From contig NZ_VAWG01000006.1 of NCBI RefSeq assembly GCF_005869875.1, positions 147,607 to 211,606 on the forward strand: DNA of 64,000 nucleotides, given 5' to 3'. The notes beneath the pieces were generated by a model. The model searched no databases. It was not told where the DNA came from and saw only the letters and a list, made by a program, of their open reading frames with translations. The position numbers and the translations under genes were made by a program. Of this stretch, positions 1-9,927 are shown piece by piece. Each line of letters starts with the position of its first letter. Position 1 is the first letter of the stretch. The DNA comes from Paenibacillus pinistramenti. GTDB taxonomy: Bacteria > Bacillota > Bacilli > Paenibacillales > Paenibacillaceae.

Positions 1-407
1 ACTTGAAGCAGCGTGTTCAGCGCCTCCGGCGCAAGCCGGACATCCGCATCGAGAAAGACGAGGATGTCGCCGGTTGACGCCTGGAAGCCGTTCCAGACGG
101 CCCACGTCTTCCCGGTCCAGCCTGGCGGAAGCTCGTGATTCTGCAGGACCGTCACCCCGCAGCTCTCCGCGACAGCCCGCGTCCGGTCCGCCGATGCATC
201 GTCAACCACGATAACTTCAGCGGGCTGATACGTCTGGGCGCGGAGCGAGCTCAGCAGATATGGGAGATTCCCCTCCTCATTGCGGGCCGGAATGATGACG
301 GACACCCTTCCTCCGGTATAGGGAGCAGCGCTGCCCGGAAGCAGCTTCCTGCGGAACAGTCCGAATCCCGCCAAACATCCGATAATGCATATCAGAAATA
401 TCCACAT
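1..407 (-). CDS. Family 2 glycosyltransferase, partial (3' end outside window)
   Basis: The visible part is the first ~135 residues of a GT-A fold glycosyltransferase. It opens with a hydrophobic segment (MWIFLICIIGCLAGFGLF), which suggests an N-terminal membrane anchor. The nucleotide-binding strand VSVIIPARNEE follows, then VIVVDDAS and, near the window edge, the metal-binding LDADV. A WTGKTWAVWNG stretch before LDADV resembles CrtQ-type glycosyltransferases of carotenoid/lipid glycosylation, so a lipid acceptor is possible but inferred. The ATG at 407 is preceded by a GAGGGG ribosome binding site. Transcription runs off the left edge, so the acceptor domain and operon partners are not visible. 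Confidence 0.85.
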   Translation of the reverse strand, partial: MWIFLICIIGCLAGFGLFRRKLLPGSAAPYTGGRVSVIIPARNEEGNLPYLLSSLRAQTYQPAEVIVVDDASADRTRAVAESCGVTVLQNHELPPGWTGKTWAVWNGFQASTGDILVFLDADVRLAPEALNTLLQ

Positions 408-602
408 TGCAACCCCTCGCTTTCCCGCGGAGCCCGAATTCCCAAAGCAGATTATATTCTACTTTATGTACAAAACACCCGGGAAATGCCAGCAATAAGC
501 CGTCCGGAAGCGCCGTAGCTCTTCAGACTTCTTGGATTGCAGGCACCTGTCCCGGGTGCTCTCATGTTCTAAAGAAATCAGTTGTTAACCGGATCAACCA
601 GG

Positions 603-1151
603 TCAGTGATTAACCGAATGCCGGTCCCATTTTTCCAGAAATCGTATGGAGAAAGCCGGCTTGGCAATAAAGCGGATTTCGTCGGGGCTCAAGGTCTGTT
701 TATGGCCCATTAAAGCCCACTGGCGCAGCATGGAGCGGTAGGCCGGCAGCATGGGAGCGCCGCTGTCGCAGCCTTCCGGCTTATCGAAATCCCCATACCC
801 GCCGTCATCTTCGATCACATAGCTGGCAAAAGAAAAGTGCTGGAATTCTAAGTGGCGGCTGAAGCCGCGGAAGATGACGGACTCCCTCTCAATCCCCGCC
901 TTTCCCGCGCCGCTCAGGTCATCGAAGGAAAGTGAAAGCGTGCGGAACATATTCAGGATCAGGAACACCTCATCGCTGATCTGCTGCGGGATGTCGTCGC
1001 TGACCATATCCATCACCTGATCGTAATAATGGGCATATCCCCGCTGTAAAATTTTGATCTTCTCGTCATAATACTCGCCGTCCCCGAGATTCAATGCCTT
1101 CAGGATCTGCAGCTGGTTGCTGAGTATGAGCCTCTCCAGTTTGGTTAGCAT
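603..1151 (-). CDS. yfbU: YfbU family protein
   Basis: A 182-residue soluble protein matching the YfbU family: N-terminal MLTKLERLILSNQLQIL, a central helical region with a GYAHYYDQV stretch, and the C-terminal half HLEFQHFSFASYVIEDDGGY. Length fits the family. The molecular function of YfbU is not established; it is a cytosolic protein without enzyme motifs I can point to. The start at 1151 has an AAGGAGAG site about 8 nt upstream. It lies 63 bp downstream of the ROK regulator on the same strand, so the two may be co-transcribed. Confidence 0.85.
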   Translation of the reverse strand: MLTKLERLILSNQLQILKALNLGDGEYYDEKIKILQRGYAHYYDQVMDMVSDDIPQQISDEVFLILNMFRTLSLSFDDLSGAGKAGIERESVIFRGFSRHLEFQHFSFASYVIEDDGGYGDFDKPEGCDSGAPMLPAYRSMLRQWALMGHKQTLSPDEIRFIAKPAFSIRFLEKWDRHSVNH

Positions 1152-1214
1152 ATTGATTCTCTCCTTTCGGGCATCCGCCTTATTCCCGCCGTCCGCGCGG
1201 CCCCTGCACAGCCC

Positions 1215-2240
1215 TCATACCTCCGAAATCATGCGGCTGAGCGCGATTCGCTTCAATCCGTTCAAATAATCCTGCTGCCTGTCGCGCAGCACCAGTCTGG
1301 GCACATGCTCTGCGGGCACGTATTTCGCACAGGCTCTTGTGACTTCCTCGACCGCCTCTTCATTCAAGTCCTCCCGGCAAAAAATAACGGCATGCGGGTT
1401 AATCACCGCTACCAGCGAGGACACCATCCGGGCCAGGCTGTCGATCACCAGCGGCTCACTCCGGGTCTGTTCCGGCCGGCTCCGGCCGTTCTTTGTAGCA
1501 TCCGCAAAATTCATGTTGTCATATTGGGGAATATAAGAAATTTCACCTGAGAAAAAGCTGCTGCCGCGCACGACATCGCCGTTGATCAGAATACCGGCGC
1601 CCGGCCCCTTCGTGCCGAGGAACAAATACACCAGCGTCGGATTATCTGCCTTGGTAAAGGATTCATGATAGCCGAGAACCGCGGCGTTCATATCATTTTC
1701 CACCTCTACCTTCAGCGGCAGCCTGGATTCATAGTACGTCTTGAGATCAAAATTCTGGTAGGCCGGAAAGTTCGGAATGTGGAAGGAGATGCCATTCTTC
1801 ACCGAACCGGGCACCCCCAGGCTGAGGCACCCGATTTTGGGGTAACGCCCTATGAGCTCTGCCACGATGTCGGTCAGCGTATCCGGCCGCAGCTCCCACT
1901 TGATCCCGGTCTGCTCCTGCTCGAGCACCTCTCCCAAATAATTAATGACGGTATAGAAGGCGTCCTCTCTCTCAATGTAGAGAGCCAAACCATGCTTGAA
2001 ATCCGGGTTCAGCCGGTACCGCTGGGCACGCCGCCCCCCGCTTGAGCGGTCTGTCCCTGCAAGCTGAATCTCCCCGTCTCCGGCCATTTGATCCACAATT
2101 CTGCTGACCGTAGGAAAGCTGATCTCAGCTCCTTTGGATATTTCCGTCTTCGTGGCATCGCCCAGACGAATCAGCTCCAGCCGGACCCGCCTGACCACCA
2201 GCTCACTGATTTGTTTGGGAGATACAAACTGCTCTTTCAT
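1215..2240 (-). CDS. ROK family transcriptional repressor
   Basis: A 341-residue XylR/NagC-type regulator. Residues ~15-70 form a winged helix-turn-helix (ATKTEISKGAEISFPTVSRIVDQM); residues ~85-300 are a ROK/actin-like ATPase fold with LSLGVPGSV and VENDMNAAVLG. The cysteine-rich zinc motif CxCGxxGCxE usual in ROK proteins is absent; the stretch after SGEISYIPQ has no cysteines. The effector is probably a sugar, but no sugar operon lies beside it. The start has AAAGGGGA upstream. A promoter and a palindrome just downstream of it suggest autorepression. Confidence 0.85.
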   Translation of the reverse strand: MKEQFVSPKQISELVVRRVRLELIRLGDATKTEISKGAEISFPTVSRIVDQMAGDGEIQLAGTDRSSGGRRAQRYRLNPDFKHGLALYIEREDAFYTVINYLGEVLEQEQTGIKWELRPDTLTDIVAELIGRYPKIGCLSLGVPGSVKNGISFHIPNFPAYQNFDLKTYYESRLPLKVEVENDMNAAVLGYHESFTKADNPTLVYLFLGTKGPGAGILINGDVVRGSSFFSGEISYIPQYDNMNFADATKNGRSRPEQTRSEPLVIDSLARMVSSLVAVINPHAVIFCREDLNEEAVEEVTRACAKYVPAEHVPRLVLRDRQQDYLNGLKRIALSRMISEV

Positions 2241-2266
2241 GGGCGTCCCCTTTGGAATCCGACTTT

Positions 2267-2280
2267 TTAAACACGTTTAA
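2267..2280. promoter_or_regulatory. Palindromic operator upstream of ROK gene
   Basis: TTAAAC-AC-GTTTAA, a 6-2-6 inverted repeat, lies between the predicted start of transcription and the ROK start codon. Its position downstream of the -10 fits a repressor operator. Binding by the ROK protein itself is inferred. Confidence 0.45.
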
Positions 2281-2295
2281 TAAGTTGATGCCTAG

Positions 2296-2324
2296 AGTTT
2301 AGCACAGGTGTCCGGCAGTGACAA
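2296..2324 (-). promoter_or_regulatory. Sigma-A promoter of ROK regulator gene
   Basis: On the minus strand: -35 TTGTCA, 17-nt spacer, -10 TAAACT, about 55 nt upstream of the ROK start codon. Confidence 0.5.
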
Positions 2325-2439
2325 TGCGGCTTTCTTAAGGTATTAAATCTTGAATTTCTCCAGGCCGGGACTTCCCCTTCCGCCGCTGACCGACTCCCCC
2401 GTCCCTTTTAAGCAAATTTTCAGTTTTGTCTGTAAGCCG

Positions 2440-2468
2440 GCAGGAAAAATTGACCAGCAGATAGAAAA
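2440..2468 (+). promoter_or_regulatory. Sigma-H-like promoter of PAS histidine kinase
   Basis: GCAGGAAAA, 12 nt, ATAGAAAA fits the sigma-H consensus RNAGGAWWW-N11/12-RNNGAAWW. It sits ~50 bp upstream of the kinase start. Sigma-H drives kinA in Bacillus, so the match suits a sporulation kinase. No better sigma-A promoter was seen in the gap 2325-2518. Confidence 0.5.
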
Positions 2469-2518
2469 TGTCCATCCATACTCAAGTTTAGTTTCTTGGA
2501 CGGGAGGTTTTACTCTGG

Positions 2519-5110
2519 GTGTCTACTGAACATGAAATTATTGACATGGCTTATTTTGATCAGATTTTTAAACATGCGCCGACAGGCATGGCTCTGCTTA
2601 CGGACCGGGGCCTGTTCTTAAGGGCGAACCCTGCCTTTTGCCAGCTGTTGGGGTACTCGGAGGCGGAGCTCCAGCATAAGTCATTCACACATATTACCCA
2701 TCCGGATGATGTCCCTGACAGTCTCTCCCCTTTTATGCTCATCCTGCAGGGCAAAGAGGAGATCTACCGGACGGAGAAGCGTTACATACATAAAAACGGC
2801 CAGACCATCTGGGCTTCAAGTGTGATCTCCCTGCTTATCAGGCCGGAAGGCACCCCTTATTTTGCTGCACAAATCATAGATATTACTGCGCTGAAGCTTG
2901 CAGAAGCCCGGCTGCTGGAGAAGGAACACCTGCTGCGGCAGAAAGAGCTGCTGTATCAATCGGTCGCGGATAACAGCTATGACTTCATCACCCGCCACAG
3001 CCCGGACGGGACCTTTAAGGATGTGTCGGCCTCCTGTTATGAAGTGCTGGGCTACCGGAAGGAAGAGATGGTCGGCCAGCCTGGCGAGGCCTTCCTGCAT
3101 CCGGAAGAATGGGCCTACATAGAGCAGAAGCATTTTACTCTCCTTGAAACGGGCAGCCGCTATAATCTGACCTACCGGCTCCGGAGGAAGGACGGCCAGT
3201 ATTTATGGGTGGAGTCCACCTCTTTCGTTGTTCCGGACCCGGACACGGGCCAGATCCAGGAGGTTGTTGTCGTCTCGCGGAATATTACGGAGAATATCCA
3301 AACTTTGAATATGCTCAAGGAGTCACAGGGACGGTATCAGATGATTGCAGATCACGCCAGAGAAATTATTGTATTTACCGACAGGAACGGGTTCATCCAG
3401 TATGTATCTCCAGCGGTTACCGGCCTGCTGGGGTATGAGGTTTCAGAAGTGCTCGGCACGAGGATCTTTGATTACTGGCATCCGCAGGAGCGGCTTCCCA
3501 AGCAGAAGAAGATCCGGAGCGGCAGCTGGGCGGTAAACGCTAGTATTAACCGCGTCCGGCATAAGGAAGGCCATTACATCTACATTGAGACCACCTTTCA
3601 GCCCGTTCAGAATGAAGAAGGCGCCGTCACTCAGATTTTGTGCATCAGCCGGGATTTTTCAGAGCGGAAGCAGGCTGAAGACGAGCTGCGAGCAGCCAAT
3701 GAGAGGCTGGAGTCTTTCATTGTCAACCATGCCGATGCTGTATGGATCATGGACCGCGAGGGCATCGTCAAACAAATCAATCCGGCCTTTCAGAGGCTGT
3801 TCCAATGGTCGCCGCCGGAGGTGCTTGCCCGGCAGCTGCCGATTATTCCGGAATCCTGCAGAACCCGGATGAAGATACTGCAGAATGAAGTCTTATCCGG
3901 ACGTTCCATCGCAGGATATGAGAGTACCTGGGAGCGGAAGGACGGTCAGCCGGTGGAGGTAAGCGCCACCTTCTTCCCGATCCGGGACAATGCAGGCAAG
4001 ATTGTCGGCATTGCCGGCAGTGCCCAGGATATCCGCGGGAAGAAGCAGTCCGAGAAGAAGCTGAAAGCGGCCAAGGAGCAGCTGGAATCCTATCTGCATC
4101 ACAACATTGACCCGGTGCTCATTCTGGATACGGAATGCCGGGTTCTGCGGATTAATCCTGCCTTTGAGAAGACTTTCGGCTGGACAGGCTCGGAGCTCGT
4201 CGGCACCATTGCCTTTGATCTGCCTCATATCCCCAAGGACGCGGGCCAGGCGGAGCTGGTTTCCTTTGAAGAGATCAAACCGTTCACCATAGCAACGAAC
4301 CGGCAGCAAAAAGACGGCACGATTATTCCTGTGCAGATCTCCGTCTTTCCCCTGCTGGATGAACCGGGCTCCCACAACGGCTGGGCTTTGAATTTGCGGG
4401 ATATGACGGCCCATAAGCAGGCGGAGCAGCTGCTCATCAACTCGGAGAAGCTGTCCATCGCCGGGCAGCTGGCGGCAGGCATCGCCCATGAGATCCGCAA
4501 TCCGATTACGGCCATTAAAGGGTTCGTCCAGCTGATGAATTCGGGGCTGCCTGAGAAGCAGCTCTATTATGACATCATGGCCTCGGAGATCGACCGCATT
4601 GAAATGATTCTGAGCGAGCTGCTGATTCTCGCCAAGCCGCAGGCCGCCCAGTTCGAGCCGGCCGACATCCGCCAGCTGCTGAGGCAGGTCATCACCCTGC
4701 TGGACTCGCAGGCCAACATGAATAACGTTCAGATTGTGACCGAATTCGAACCCGGAGAAGCCTGCATTTTATGCGACAAGAACCAGCTGAAGCAGGTCTG
4801 CATTAACTTTATCAAGAACGCGATTGAGGCCATGCCTGACGGTGGAGTCGTAACGATTCAGCTGGGCCGCAGCAGCAGCGGGAGCCATTATCTGCTCCGG
4901 TTCATTGACGAAGGCGTCGGCATCCCCGCCCATCTGCTGGAGCGGCTCGGCCACCCCTTCTATACCACCAAAGAGAAGGGCACCGGACTCGGATTTATGG
5001 TCAGCAAGAAAATTATCGAGAACCACAACGGGACCGTCACGATTCACAGCACCGAAAACGTCGGCACCACGATCGAGATCAGTCTTCCTTTCATCCAGGT
5101 TATCGTTTAG
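2519..5110 (+). CDS. Cytosolic multi-PAS sensor histidine kinase (sporulation-kinase type)
   Basis: An 863-residue kinase with five consecutive PAS domains (roughly residues 10-130, 145-265, 270-390, 395-515 and 520-640), each ending in a PAC-like segment such as DITALKLAEA or DFSERKQAEDEL. The HisKA box AAGIAHEIRNP has the phospho-acceptor at His657. The ATPase domain has NQLKQVCINFIKNAIEAM, DEGVGIP and GTGLGF. No membrane segment is present. This layout matches KinA/KinE-type phosphorelay kinases, which start sporulation by phosphorylating Spo0F. No response regulator is adjacent, as expected for orphan Kin proteins. GTG start with GGGAGG 11 nt upstream; the next in-frame ATG is codon 10. 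Confidence 0.9.
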   Translation: MSTEHEIIDMAYFDQIFKHAPTGMALLTDRGLFLRANPAFCQLLGYSEAELQHKSFTHITHPDDVPDSLSPFMLILQGKEEIYRTEKRYIHKNGQTIWASSVISLLIRPEGTPYFAAQIIDITALKLAEARLLEKEHLLRQKELLYQSVADNSYDFITRHSPDGTFKDVSASCYEVLGYRKEEMVGQPGEAFLHPEEWAYIEQKHFTLLETGSRYNLTYRLRRKDGQYLWVESTSFVVPDPDTGQIQEVVVVSRNITENIQTLNMLKESQGRYQMIADHAREIIVFTDRNGFIQYVSPAVTGLLGYEVSEVLGTRIFDYWHPQERLPKQKKIRSGSWAVNASINRVRHKEGHYIYIETTFQPVQNEEGAVTQILCISRDFSERKQAEDELRAANERLESFIVNHADAVWIMDREGIVKQINPAFQRLFQWSPPEVLARQLPIIPESCRTRMKILQNEVLSGRSIAGYESTWERKDGQPVEVSATFFPIRDNAGKIVGIAGSAQDIRGKKQSEKKLKAAKEQLESYLHHNIDPVLILDTECRVLRINPAFEKTFGWTGSELVGTIAFDLPHIPKDAGQAELVSFEEIKPFTIATNRQQKDGTIIPVQISVFPLLDEPGSHNGWALNLRDMTAHKQAEQLLINSEKLSIAGQLAAGIAHEIRNPITAIKGFVQLMNSGLPEKQLYYDIMASEIDRIEMILSELLILAKPQAAQFEPADIRQLLRQVITLLDSQANMNNVQIVTEFEPGEACILCDKNQLKQVCINFIKNAIEAMPDGGVVTIQLGRSSSGSHYLLRFIDEGVGIPAHLLERLGHPFYTTKEKGTGLGFMVSKKIIENHNGTVTIHSTENVGTTIEISLPFIQVIV

Positions 5111-5135
5111 GACGTACGCTAAGCCCCCATTAAAT

Positions 5136-5182
5136 AAGGCCCGTATCTCACAGATTACAGCTGTCTGTGAGATACGGGCCTT
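5136..5182. terminator. Bidirectional hairpin between kinase and rbsB
   Basis: A perfect 18-bp stem (AAGGCCCGTATCTCACAG and its complement) with an 11-nt loop lies between two convergent genes. The T-tract is weak on both sides, but position and stem strength suit a terminator for both. Confidence 0.7.
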
Positions 5183-5242
5183 AAGTTTAGCTGCTTTAAT
5201 CTTAATCCTCTAAACCGTTTACAGGCTCAATTATTTACGGGG

Positions 5243-6160
5243 TTATTCTTTCGTCACCAGCTTCAGCGGCGCCGGAATGGACTTGTCCACCGTCTTGCCC
5301 TGGAGGACATCATTTGCGGCCTGCACCGCCATTTGGCCGATCAGCTCAGGCTGCTGGGCTACCGTTGCCGTCAGCTTGCCTTCCTGGATGGACTTCAGCG
5401 CGTCGTCGCTGCCGTCAAAGCCGATCACCGGAATATCTTTGCCGGAGCTTTGAATCGCTTCGATCGCGCCGAGCGCCATCTCGTCGTTCTGGGCGAAGAC
5501 CGCCTGCACGTCCGGATGGGCCTGGAGCAGGTTCTCCATCACATTCAGGCCTTTCGTGCGGTCAAAGTCCGCCGCCTGCGAAGCGACCACGTCCAGCTCT
5601 TTATCCGCAATATCGTGGAAGCCTTTGCCGCGCTCGCGGGTTGCGGAAGCGCCGGCTACGCCCTGCAGCTCAACGACCTTCGCGCCTTTGCCGACCAGCT
5701 TCTCGAGGTATTCAGCCGCCATCTGGCCGCCCTTCACGTTATCCGAAGCGACAAAAGCCTTCACATCCCCTTTATCCGAGGAGCGGTCGATCGTAATGAC
5801 CGGAATGCCGAGGTTGTTCGCGGATTCCACCTCTGTGGAAATCGCTGCCGAGTCGCATGGATTAATCAGCAGAATGTTAACACCCTTCTGCATCAAGTCC
5901 TCCACGTCGTTGCTCTGCTTCGCGGAGTCGTTCTGCGCATCGACGATGATCGTCTCGATGCCTTCCTTCTTCGCTTCAGCCTCTACGCCGTTCTTCAGCG
6001 AGACGAAGAACGGGTTGTCCAGCGTCGAAACGGACAGGCCGATCTTGATGTCCTTTAAATCCCCGCCGGTATTGGGCTTGGCCCAGCTTGGCGGCTGCAT
6101 GGAGCAGCCGGTTGTTAAAGCAAGCAGCAGCGCTGCAGATAGTAAAATAAGCTTTTTCAT
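5243..6160 (-). CDS. rbsB: Ribose ABC transporter substrate-binding lipoprotein
   Basis: A 305-residue periplasmic-binding-protein-1 fold (KIGLSVSTLDNPFFVSLKNGVEAEAKKEG near the N-terminus; VIGFDGSDDAL near the C-terminus). The signal peptide MKKLILLSAALLLALTTGC ends in a lipobox, so the protein should be anchored to the outer face of the membrane. It binds D-ribose and delivers it to RbsC/RbsA. It is the last gene of the rbs operon, 17 bp after rbsC, and is followed by the hairpin at 5136-5182. Confidence 0.95.
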   Translation of the reverse strand: MKKLILLSAALLLALTTGCSMQPPSWAKPNTGGDLKDIKIGLSVSTLDNPFFVSLKNGVEAEAKKEGIETIIVDAQNDSAKQSNDVEDLMQKGVNILLINPCDSAAISTEVESANNLGIPVITIDRSSDKGDVKAFVASDNVKGGQMAAEYLEKLVGKGAKVVELQGVAGASATRERGKGFHDIADKELDVVASQAADFDRTKGLNVMENLLQAHPDVQAVFAQNDEMALGAIEAIQSSGKDIPVIGFDGSDDALKSIQEGKLTATVAQQPELIGQMAVQAANDVLQGKTVDKSIPAPLKLVTKE

Positions 6161-6177
6161 AGTGAGTCTCCTCCCCT

Positions 6178-7146
6178 TTATGCGGATTTCTTCCGGTCGA
6201 TGAGTACGGCGATCAGGATGACAATCCCTTTAACCACCATCTGATAGAAGGAAGATACGCCGAGCAAGTTGAGTCCGTTGTTCAGAATTCCGATAATCAG
6301 CACACCGATCAGGGTGCCCACGATACGTCCGCGGCCGCCGGAAAGGCTGGTGCCGCCGAGTACGACCGCTGCGATCGCGTCAAGCTCGTAGGAATCGCCG
6401 GCTGTCGGCTGCGCCGAGTTCAGACGGGAAGTCAGGATCGCGCCGGCCAAAGCGGACAGCAGGCCTGTCAAAGCGTAGATCATGATCTTCACGCGGGTAA
6501 CCTTGATGCCCGACACCTTGGCTGCTTTCTCATTGCCGCCGACGGCGTACGTTTTGCGGCCGAAGGAAGTCTTATGAAGAACCACCCACAAGAGGGCGAA
6601 GGTAATGATCATGGTGATCGCCGGAACCGGAATGCCGAACTGGTAGCCGCGGCCGAACAGCTGGAACGCCCTGCTGTCGCCGAGTCCTGTAATCGGGTTG
6701 CCGTCCGTATAAACGAGCGTCAAGCCTCTGAAGATCGTCATTGTAGCAAGCGTTGCGATAAATGGAGCCATTTTCCCTTTGGTAATCATCAGACCGTTCA
6801 CCATGCCCATCACGCCGCCGAGCAGGCAGCCGATAATAATGGACAGAATCGGATCCAGGCCGGCCACCATCATGTTGGCGACAAAGGCGCTGGATAAGGC
6901 CAGAATCGAGCCGACCGACAGGTCGATGCCGCCCGTCAGAATGACGAAGGTCATCCCGAACGCAATCAGGGCATTAATCGAAACCTGACGCAGCATATTC
7001 AGAATGTTAAGCGGTTCCAAAAAGCTCGGATTCAAAACCGATACAATAATAATCAGAATAATCAGGCCGAGCAGCGGCCCGAGCTTTTGCGTGACTTGAG
7101 ACAGCTGAAAGCCTTTGGCTGGTTTTGCTTCGTTTAAAGTCGACAT
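6178..7146 (-). CDS. rbsC: Ribose ABC transporter permease
   Basis: A 322-residue membrane permease with about eight to ten hydrophobic segments and the family stretches GMTFVILTGGIDLSVGS and AVVLGGTSLSGGRGRIVGT. It forms the ribose channel with RbsA on the inside and RbsB outside. Its start lies 1 nt after the rbsA stop codon, so translation is probably coupled. Confidence 0.96.
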   Translation of the reverse strand: MSTLNEAKPAKGFQLSQVTQKLGPLLGLIILIIIVSVLNPSFLEPLNILNMLRQVSINALIAFGMTFVILTGGIDLSVGSILALSSAFVANMMVAGLDPILSIIIGCLLGGVMGMVNGLMITKGKMAPFIATLATMTIFRGLTLVYTDGNPITGLGDSRAFQLFGRGYQFGIPVPAITMIITFALLWVVLHKTSFGRKTYAVGGNEKAAKVSGIKVTRVKIMIYALTGLLSALAGAILTSRLNSAQPTAGDSYELDAIAAVVLGGTSLSGGRGRIVGTLIGVLIIGILNNGLNLLGVSSFYQMVVKGIVILIAVLIDRKKSA

Positions 7147-7147
7147 G

Positions 7148-8629
7148 TTATTGTCCCCCTGTAGCCAGTGTCATGATTTTCTCCTGTGTTGCCTCTTCCC
7201 TGCCGAGTTCGCCGGTAATCCGGCCTTCGTGCACGACGACAATCCGGTCGCTCATGCCGAGCACCTCCGGCAGCTCCGAGGAGACCATGATGATCGCGAC
7301 GCCGTGTCCGGTGAGCTCATTCATCAGCTGGTAGATCTCCCGCTTGGCGCCTACGTCGACGCCTCTGGTCGGCTCATCGAGGATCAGCACCCTCGGCCCG
7401 ATGCCTACCCATTTGGCGATTACAACCTTCTGCTGGTTGCCGCCCGACAGGTTGCCGGCCGCCGTTTCGGCGGTGTGCGTCTTGATCCGGAGCCGCTTGA
7501 TCAGCATATCGACAAAGGATTTTTCCTTCTGCGAAGAGATCAGGCCTTTGGAAGAGAAGCTCTTCAGATTCGGCAGCACCATGTTCTCTCTCACCGAAAA
7601 ATCCAGGATCAGACCTTCATCCTTCCGGTCCTCCGTAATAAACCCGATGCCCAGCTTCACTGCGTCGTCCGGCTTGCGGATAACGGCTTTCCTGCCAAAC
7701 AGCCGGATCTCCCCGCTGTCCAGCGGATCGAGGCCGAACAGCGCTCTCATGATCTCGGTGCGTCCCGAGCCCATCAGGCCGGAGAAGCCAACGATTTCAC
7801 CCTCCCGGACCTGGAAGCTCACATTCTCAAACAGGCCTTTGCGGGAGACTCCCTGCACCTCGAGCGCTGCCTTGCCCGGGTTCGGCGTTCTCGCCGGATA
7901 GCGTTCGGTCAGCTCGCGCCCGACCATTTTCTTGACGACCTCATCAAAGCTGGTGTCCGGGATCGCTTTCATATCTACGGTTTTGCCGTCCCGCATGACC
8001 GTGATCCGGTCGCAGATTTCGAAGATCTCCTCCATCCGGTGGGATATGTAGACGATGGACACGCCTTCCTGCTTCAGCGAGGCAATCACCTCAAACAGCT
8101 TGCGGATCTCCCGCTCGGTCAATGCCGAGGTCGGCTCGTCCATAATAATGACCTTCGTATCCGTCAGCAGCGCCTTGGCGATTTCGATCATCTGCTGCTG
8201 GCCCACTGAGCACTCGCCGGCTTCGGCGTTCAGCGGAATGTCGACGGACAATCTGCGGAACTGCTCAGCTGCAAGCGCCTTCATTTCTTTCTCTTTCAAA
8301 AGGCCCCAGGATGACGACATCTCGCGTCCGATGAACAGGTTCTGCAGCACCGTCATATCAGGCCAGACGTTCAGCTCCTGATGGATAAAAGCGATGCCCG
8401 CCTTCTCCGCTTCCTTCGGATTGGAGAAATACGTCTCCTGTCCGTCGACCGTAATCGTTCCGGCATCTTTGGCGTGCATACCGGTCAAAATGTTCATCAG
8501 CGTCGATTTCCCGGCGCCGTTCTCTCCCATCAGGGCATGGACCTCGCCCGGCTCGAGCTCAAAGTCGACACCCGACAGCACCTGGTTGGCGCCGAACGCT
8601 TTATGAATGCCTTTCATTTGAATGCGCAT
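7148..8629 (-). CDS. rbsA: Ribose ABC transporter ATP-binding protein
   Basis: A 493-residue double-cassette ATPase of the sugar-importer type. The first cassette has Walker [10 protein letters not shown] and [15 protein letters not shown] Walker B ([12 protein letters not shown]). The second has a degenerate Walker A (GLMGSGRTE) but an intact signature LSGGNQQK and [11 protein letters not shown], as is normal for RbsA. It powers ribose uptake. It lies between rbsD (12 bp upstream) and rbsC. Confidence 0.96.
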   Translation of the reverse strand: MRIQMKGIHKAFGANQVLSGVDFELEPGEVHALMGENGAGKSTLMNILTGMHAKDAGTITVDGQETYFSNPKEAEKAGIAFIHQELNVWPDMTVLQNLFIGREMSSSWGLLKEKEMKALAAEQFRRLSVDIPLNAEAGECSVGQQQMIEIAKALLTDTKVIIMDEPTSALTEREIRKLFEVIASLKQEGVSIVYISHRMEEIFEICDRITVMRDGKTVDMKAIPDTSFDEVVKKMVGRELTERYPARTPNPGKAALEVQGVSRKGLFENVSFQVREGEIVGFSGLMGSGRTEIMRALFGLDPLDSGEIRLFGRKAVIRKPDDAVKLGIGFITEDRKDEGLILDFSVRENMVLPNLKSFSSKGLISSQKEKSFVDMLIKRLRIKTHTAETAAGNLSGGNQQKVVIAKWVGIGPRVLILDEPTRGVDVGAKREIYQLMNELTGHGVAIIMVSSELPEVLGMSDRIVVVHEGRITGELGREEATQEKIMTLATGGQ

Positions 8630-8641
8630 AACGGCTCCTCC

Positions 8642-9043
8642 TTATTTCCCGAAATTAACGCCCGCCTGCAAAATCACATTCGCATACGGCTTGGCTTCGC
8701 CCGTGCGGATCACGGCCTTCGCCGTGCGGGTCAGCTGCTTGAACGCTTCGTGCGGACAATACTCCAGCCCGGCCCCCGCAAATTGATGCTCTATATAATG
8801 AAGCGCCTCCGGGTTGTCGGTCTTGATCTCTTCCGCCAGCACAGCCTTCTCGACCACCATATCCTCGGCAATCGCGCTTACCACAGCTTCAAAGCTTGGC
8901 GATCCCAGCCTCAGCGCCAGGTCGATCTTGGGAACTCCGTCCGGAACGGGCAGCCCCACATCCGCAATGACAATCGTATCGGTATGGCCCAGATCGGCCA
9001 GCACCTTCGCAATATGGCTGTTTAACATTCCCAGCTTCTTCAT
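8642..9043 (-). CDS. rbsD: D-ribose pyranase
   Basis: A 133-residue RbsD protein converting beta-pyranose ribose to the furanose form used by RbsK. Conserved features are [22 protein letters not shown] at the start with the catalytic His near residue 20, [10 protein letters not shown], and a C-terminal [16 protein letters not shown]. Full family length. The start codon is 1 nt past the rbsK stop. Confidence 0.95.
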   Translation of the reverse strand: MKKLGMLNSHIAKVLADLGHTDTIVIADVGLPVPDGVPKIDLALRLGSPSFEAVVSAIAEDMVVEKAVLAEEIKTDNPEALHYIEHQFAGAGLEYCPHEAFKQLTRTAKAVIRTGEAKPYANVILQAGVNFGK

Positions 9044-9044
9044 C

Positions 9045-9926
9045 TCACATCTGCTCCTCTACTTCCCGGCGCTGCGGCATTCCGCCCTGGGCGCCGAATT
9101 TGGTCACGGACAGGGAAGCTGCGCGGTTTGCAAAGCGGATGCTGTCGTACACCGGCTTGCCTTCGGCCAGCGCCACCGCAAAGGCGGCGTTAAACGTATC
9201 GCCCGCACCGGTAGTATCAACTACTTCCACCTTATAAGAAGGAACGAGCACTTCTTTCTCACCGTCGAAATACCGCACGCCCCGGCTGCCTTCCGTAATA
9301 AACAGCTTGTTCGGATATTTACGAAGCGCATCGGAGATGCTCAGCTCCGTAAACATGATCTTTGCTTCATGCTCATTTGGCGTAATGTATACCGCATTCT
9401 CAATGACCTCCTCCGGAATCGGACGGGCCGGCGCCGGGTTCAGCAGCAGCGGAATGCCCAGATCCTTGGCAAGGCGGCTGACATAGACGACCGTCTCCTC
9501 CGGAATTTCCTGCTGAATGAGGATCATATCTGCACCGCTGAACGCCTTCAGCGCACGGGTCCCTATATATTCCGGTGTGACTTCGTCATTCGCCGCCTTC
9601 ACGACCACGATGCTGTTGTCGCCTTCAGCCAGCGTGATGTGGGCCGTTCCGCTCTCCCTATGTGTAACCGGTTCCACATAAGTCACAGAAACACGGTTTG
9701 CTTTAAAGTTGTTCAGGATCTGCTCGGCAAAAGAATCATCCCCGACCCGGCCGATCATCGTTACCTCCGCTCCGAGGCGGGCCGCAGCCACTGCCTGGTT
9801 GGCGCCTTTGCCGCCCGGCACCGTCTTGAAGCTCTCCCCGAGCACCGTCTCGCCGGCTCCCGGACGTTTGGAAGCCGTCACTACAAGGTCAATGGACGAG
9901 CTCCCTACTACTACTATCTTCGCCAT
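9045..9926 (-). CDS. rbsK: Ribokinase
   Basis: A 293-residue PfkB-family kinase phosphorylating D-ribose to ribose 5-phosphate for the pentose phosphate pathway. It has [12 protein letters not shown], the substrate loop [18 protein letters not shown], and the PfkB signature [15 protein letters not shown] with the catalytic Asp. I use the ATG at 9926, which has AAAGGCGG 9 nt upstream; an in-frame TTG three codons earlier overlaps rbsR. Only one base separates this ATG from the rbsR stop codon. Confidence 0.95.
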   Translation of the reverse strand: MAKIVVVGSSSIDLVVTASKRPGAGETVLGESFKTVPGGKGANQAVAAARLGAEVTMIGRVGDDSFAEQILNNFKANRVSVTYVEPVTHRESGTAHITLAEGDNSIVVVKAANDEVTPEYIGTRALKAFSGADMILIQQEIPEETVVYVSRLAKDLGIPLLLNPAPARPIPEEVIENAVYITPNEHEAKIMFTELSISDALRKYPNKLFITEGSRGVRYFDGEKEVLVPSYKVEVVDTTGAGDTFNAAFAVALAEGKPVYDSIRFANRAASLSVTKFGAQGGMPQRREVEEQM

Positions 9927-9927
9927 G

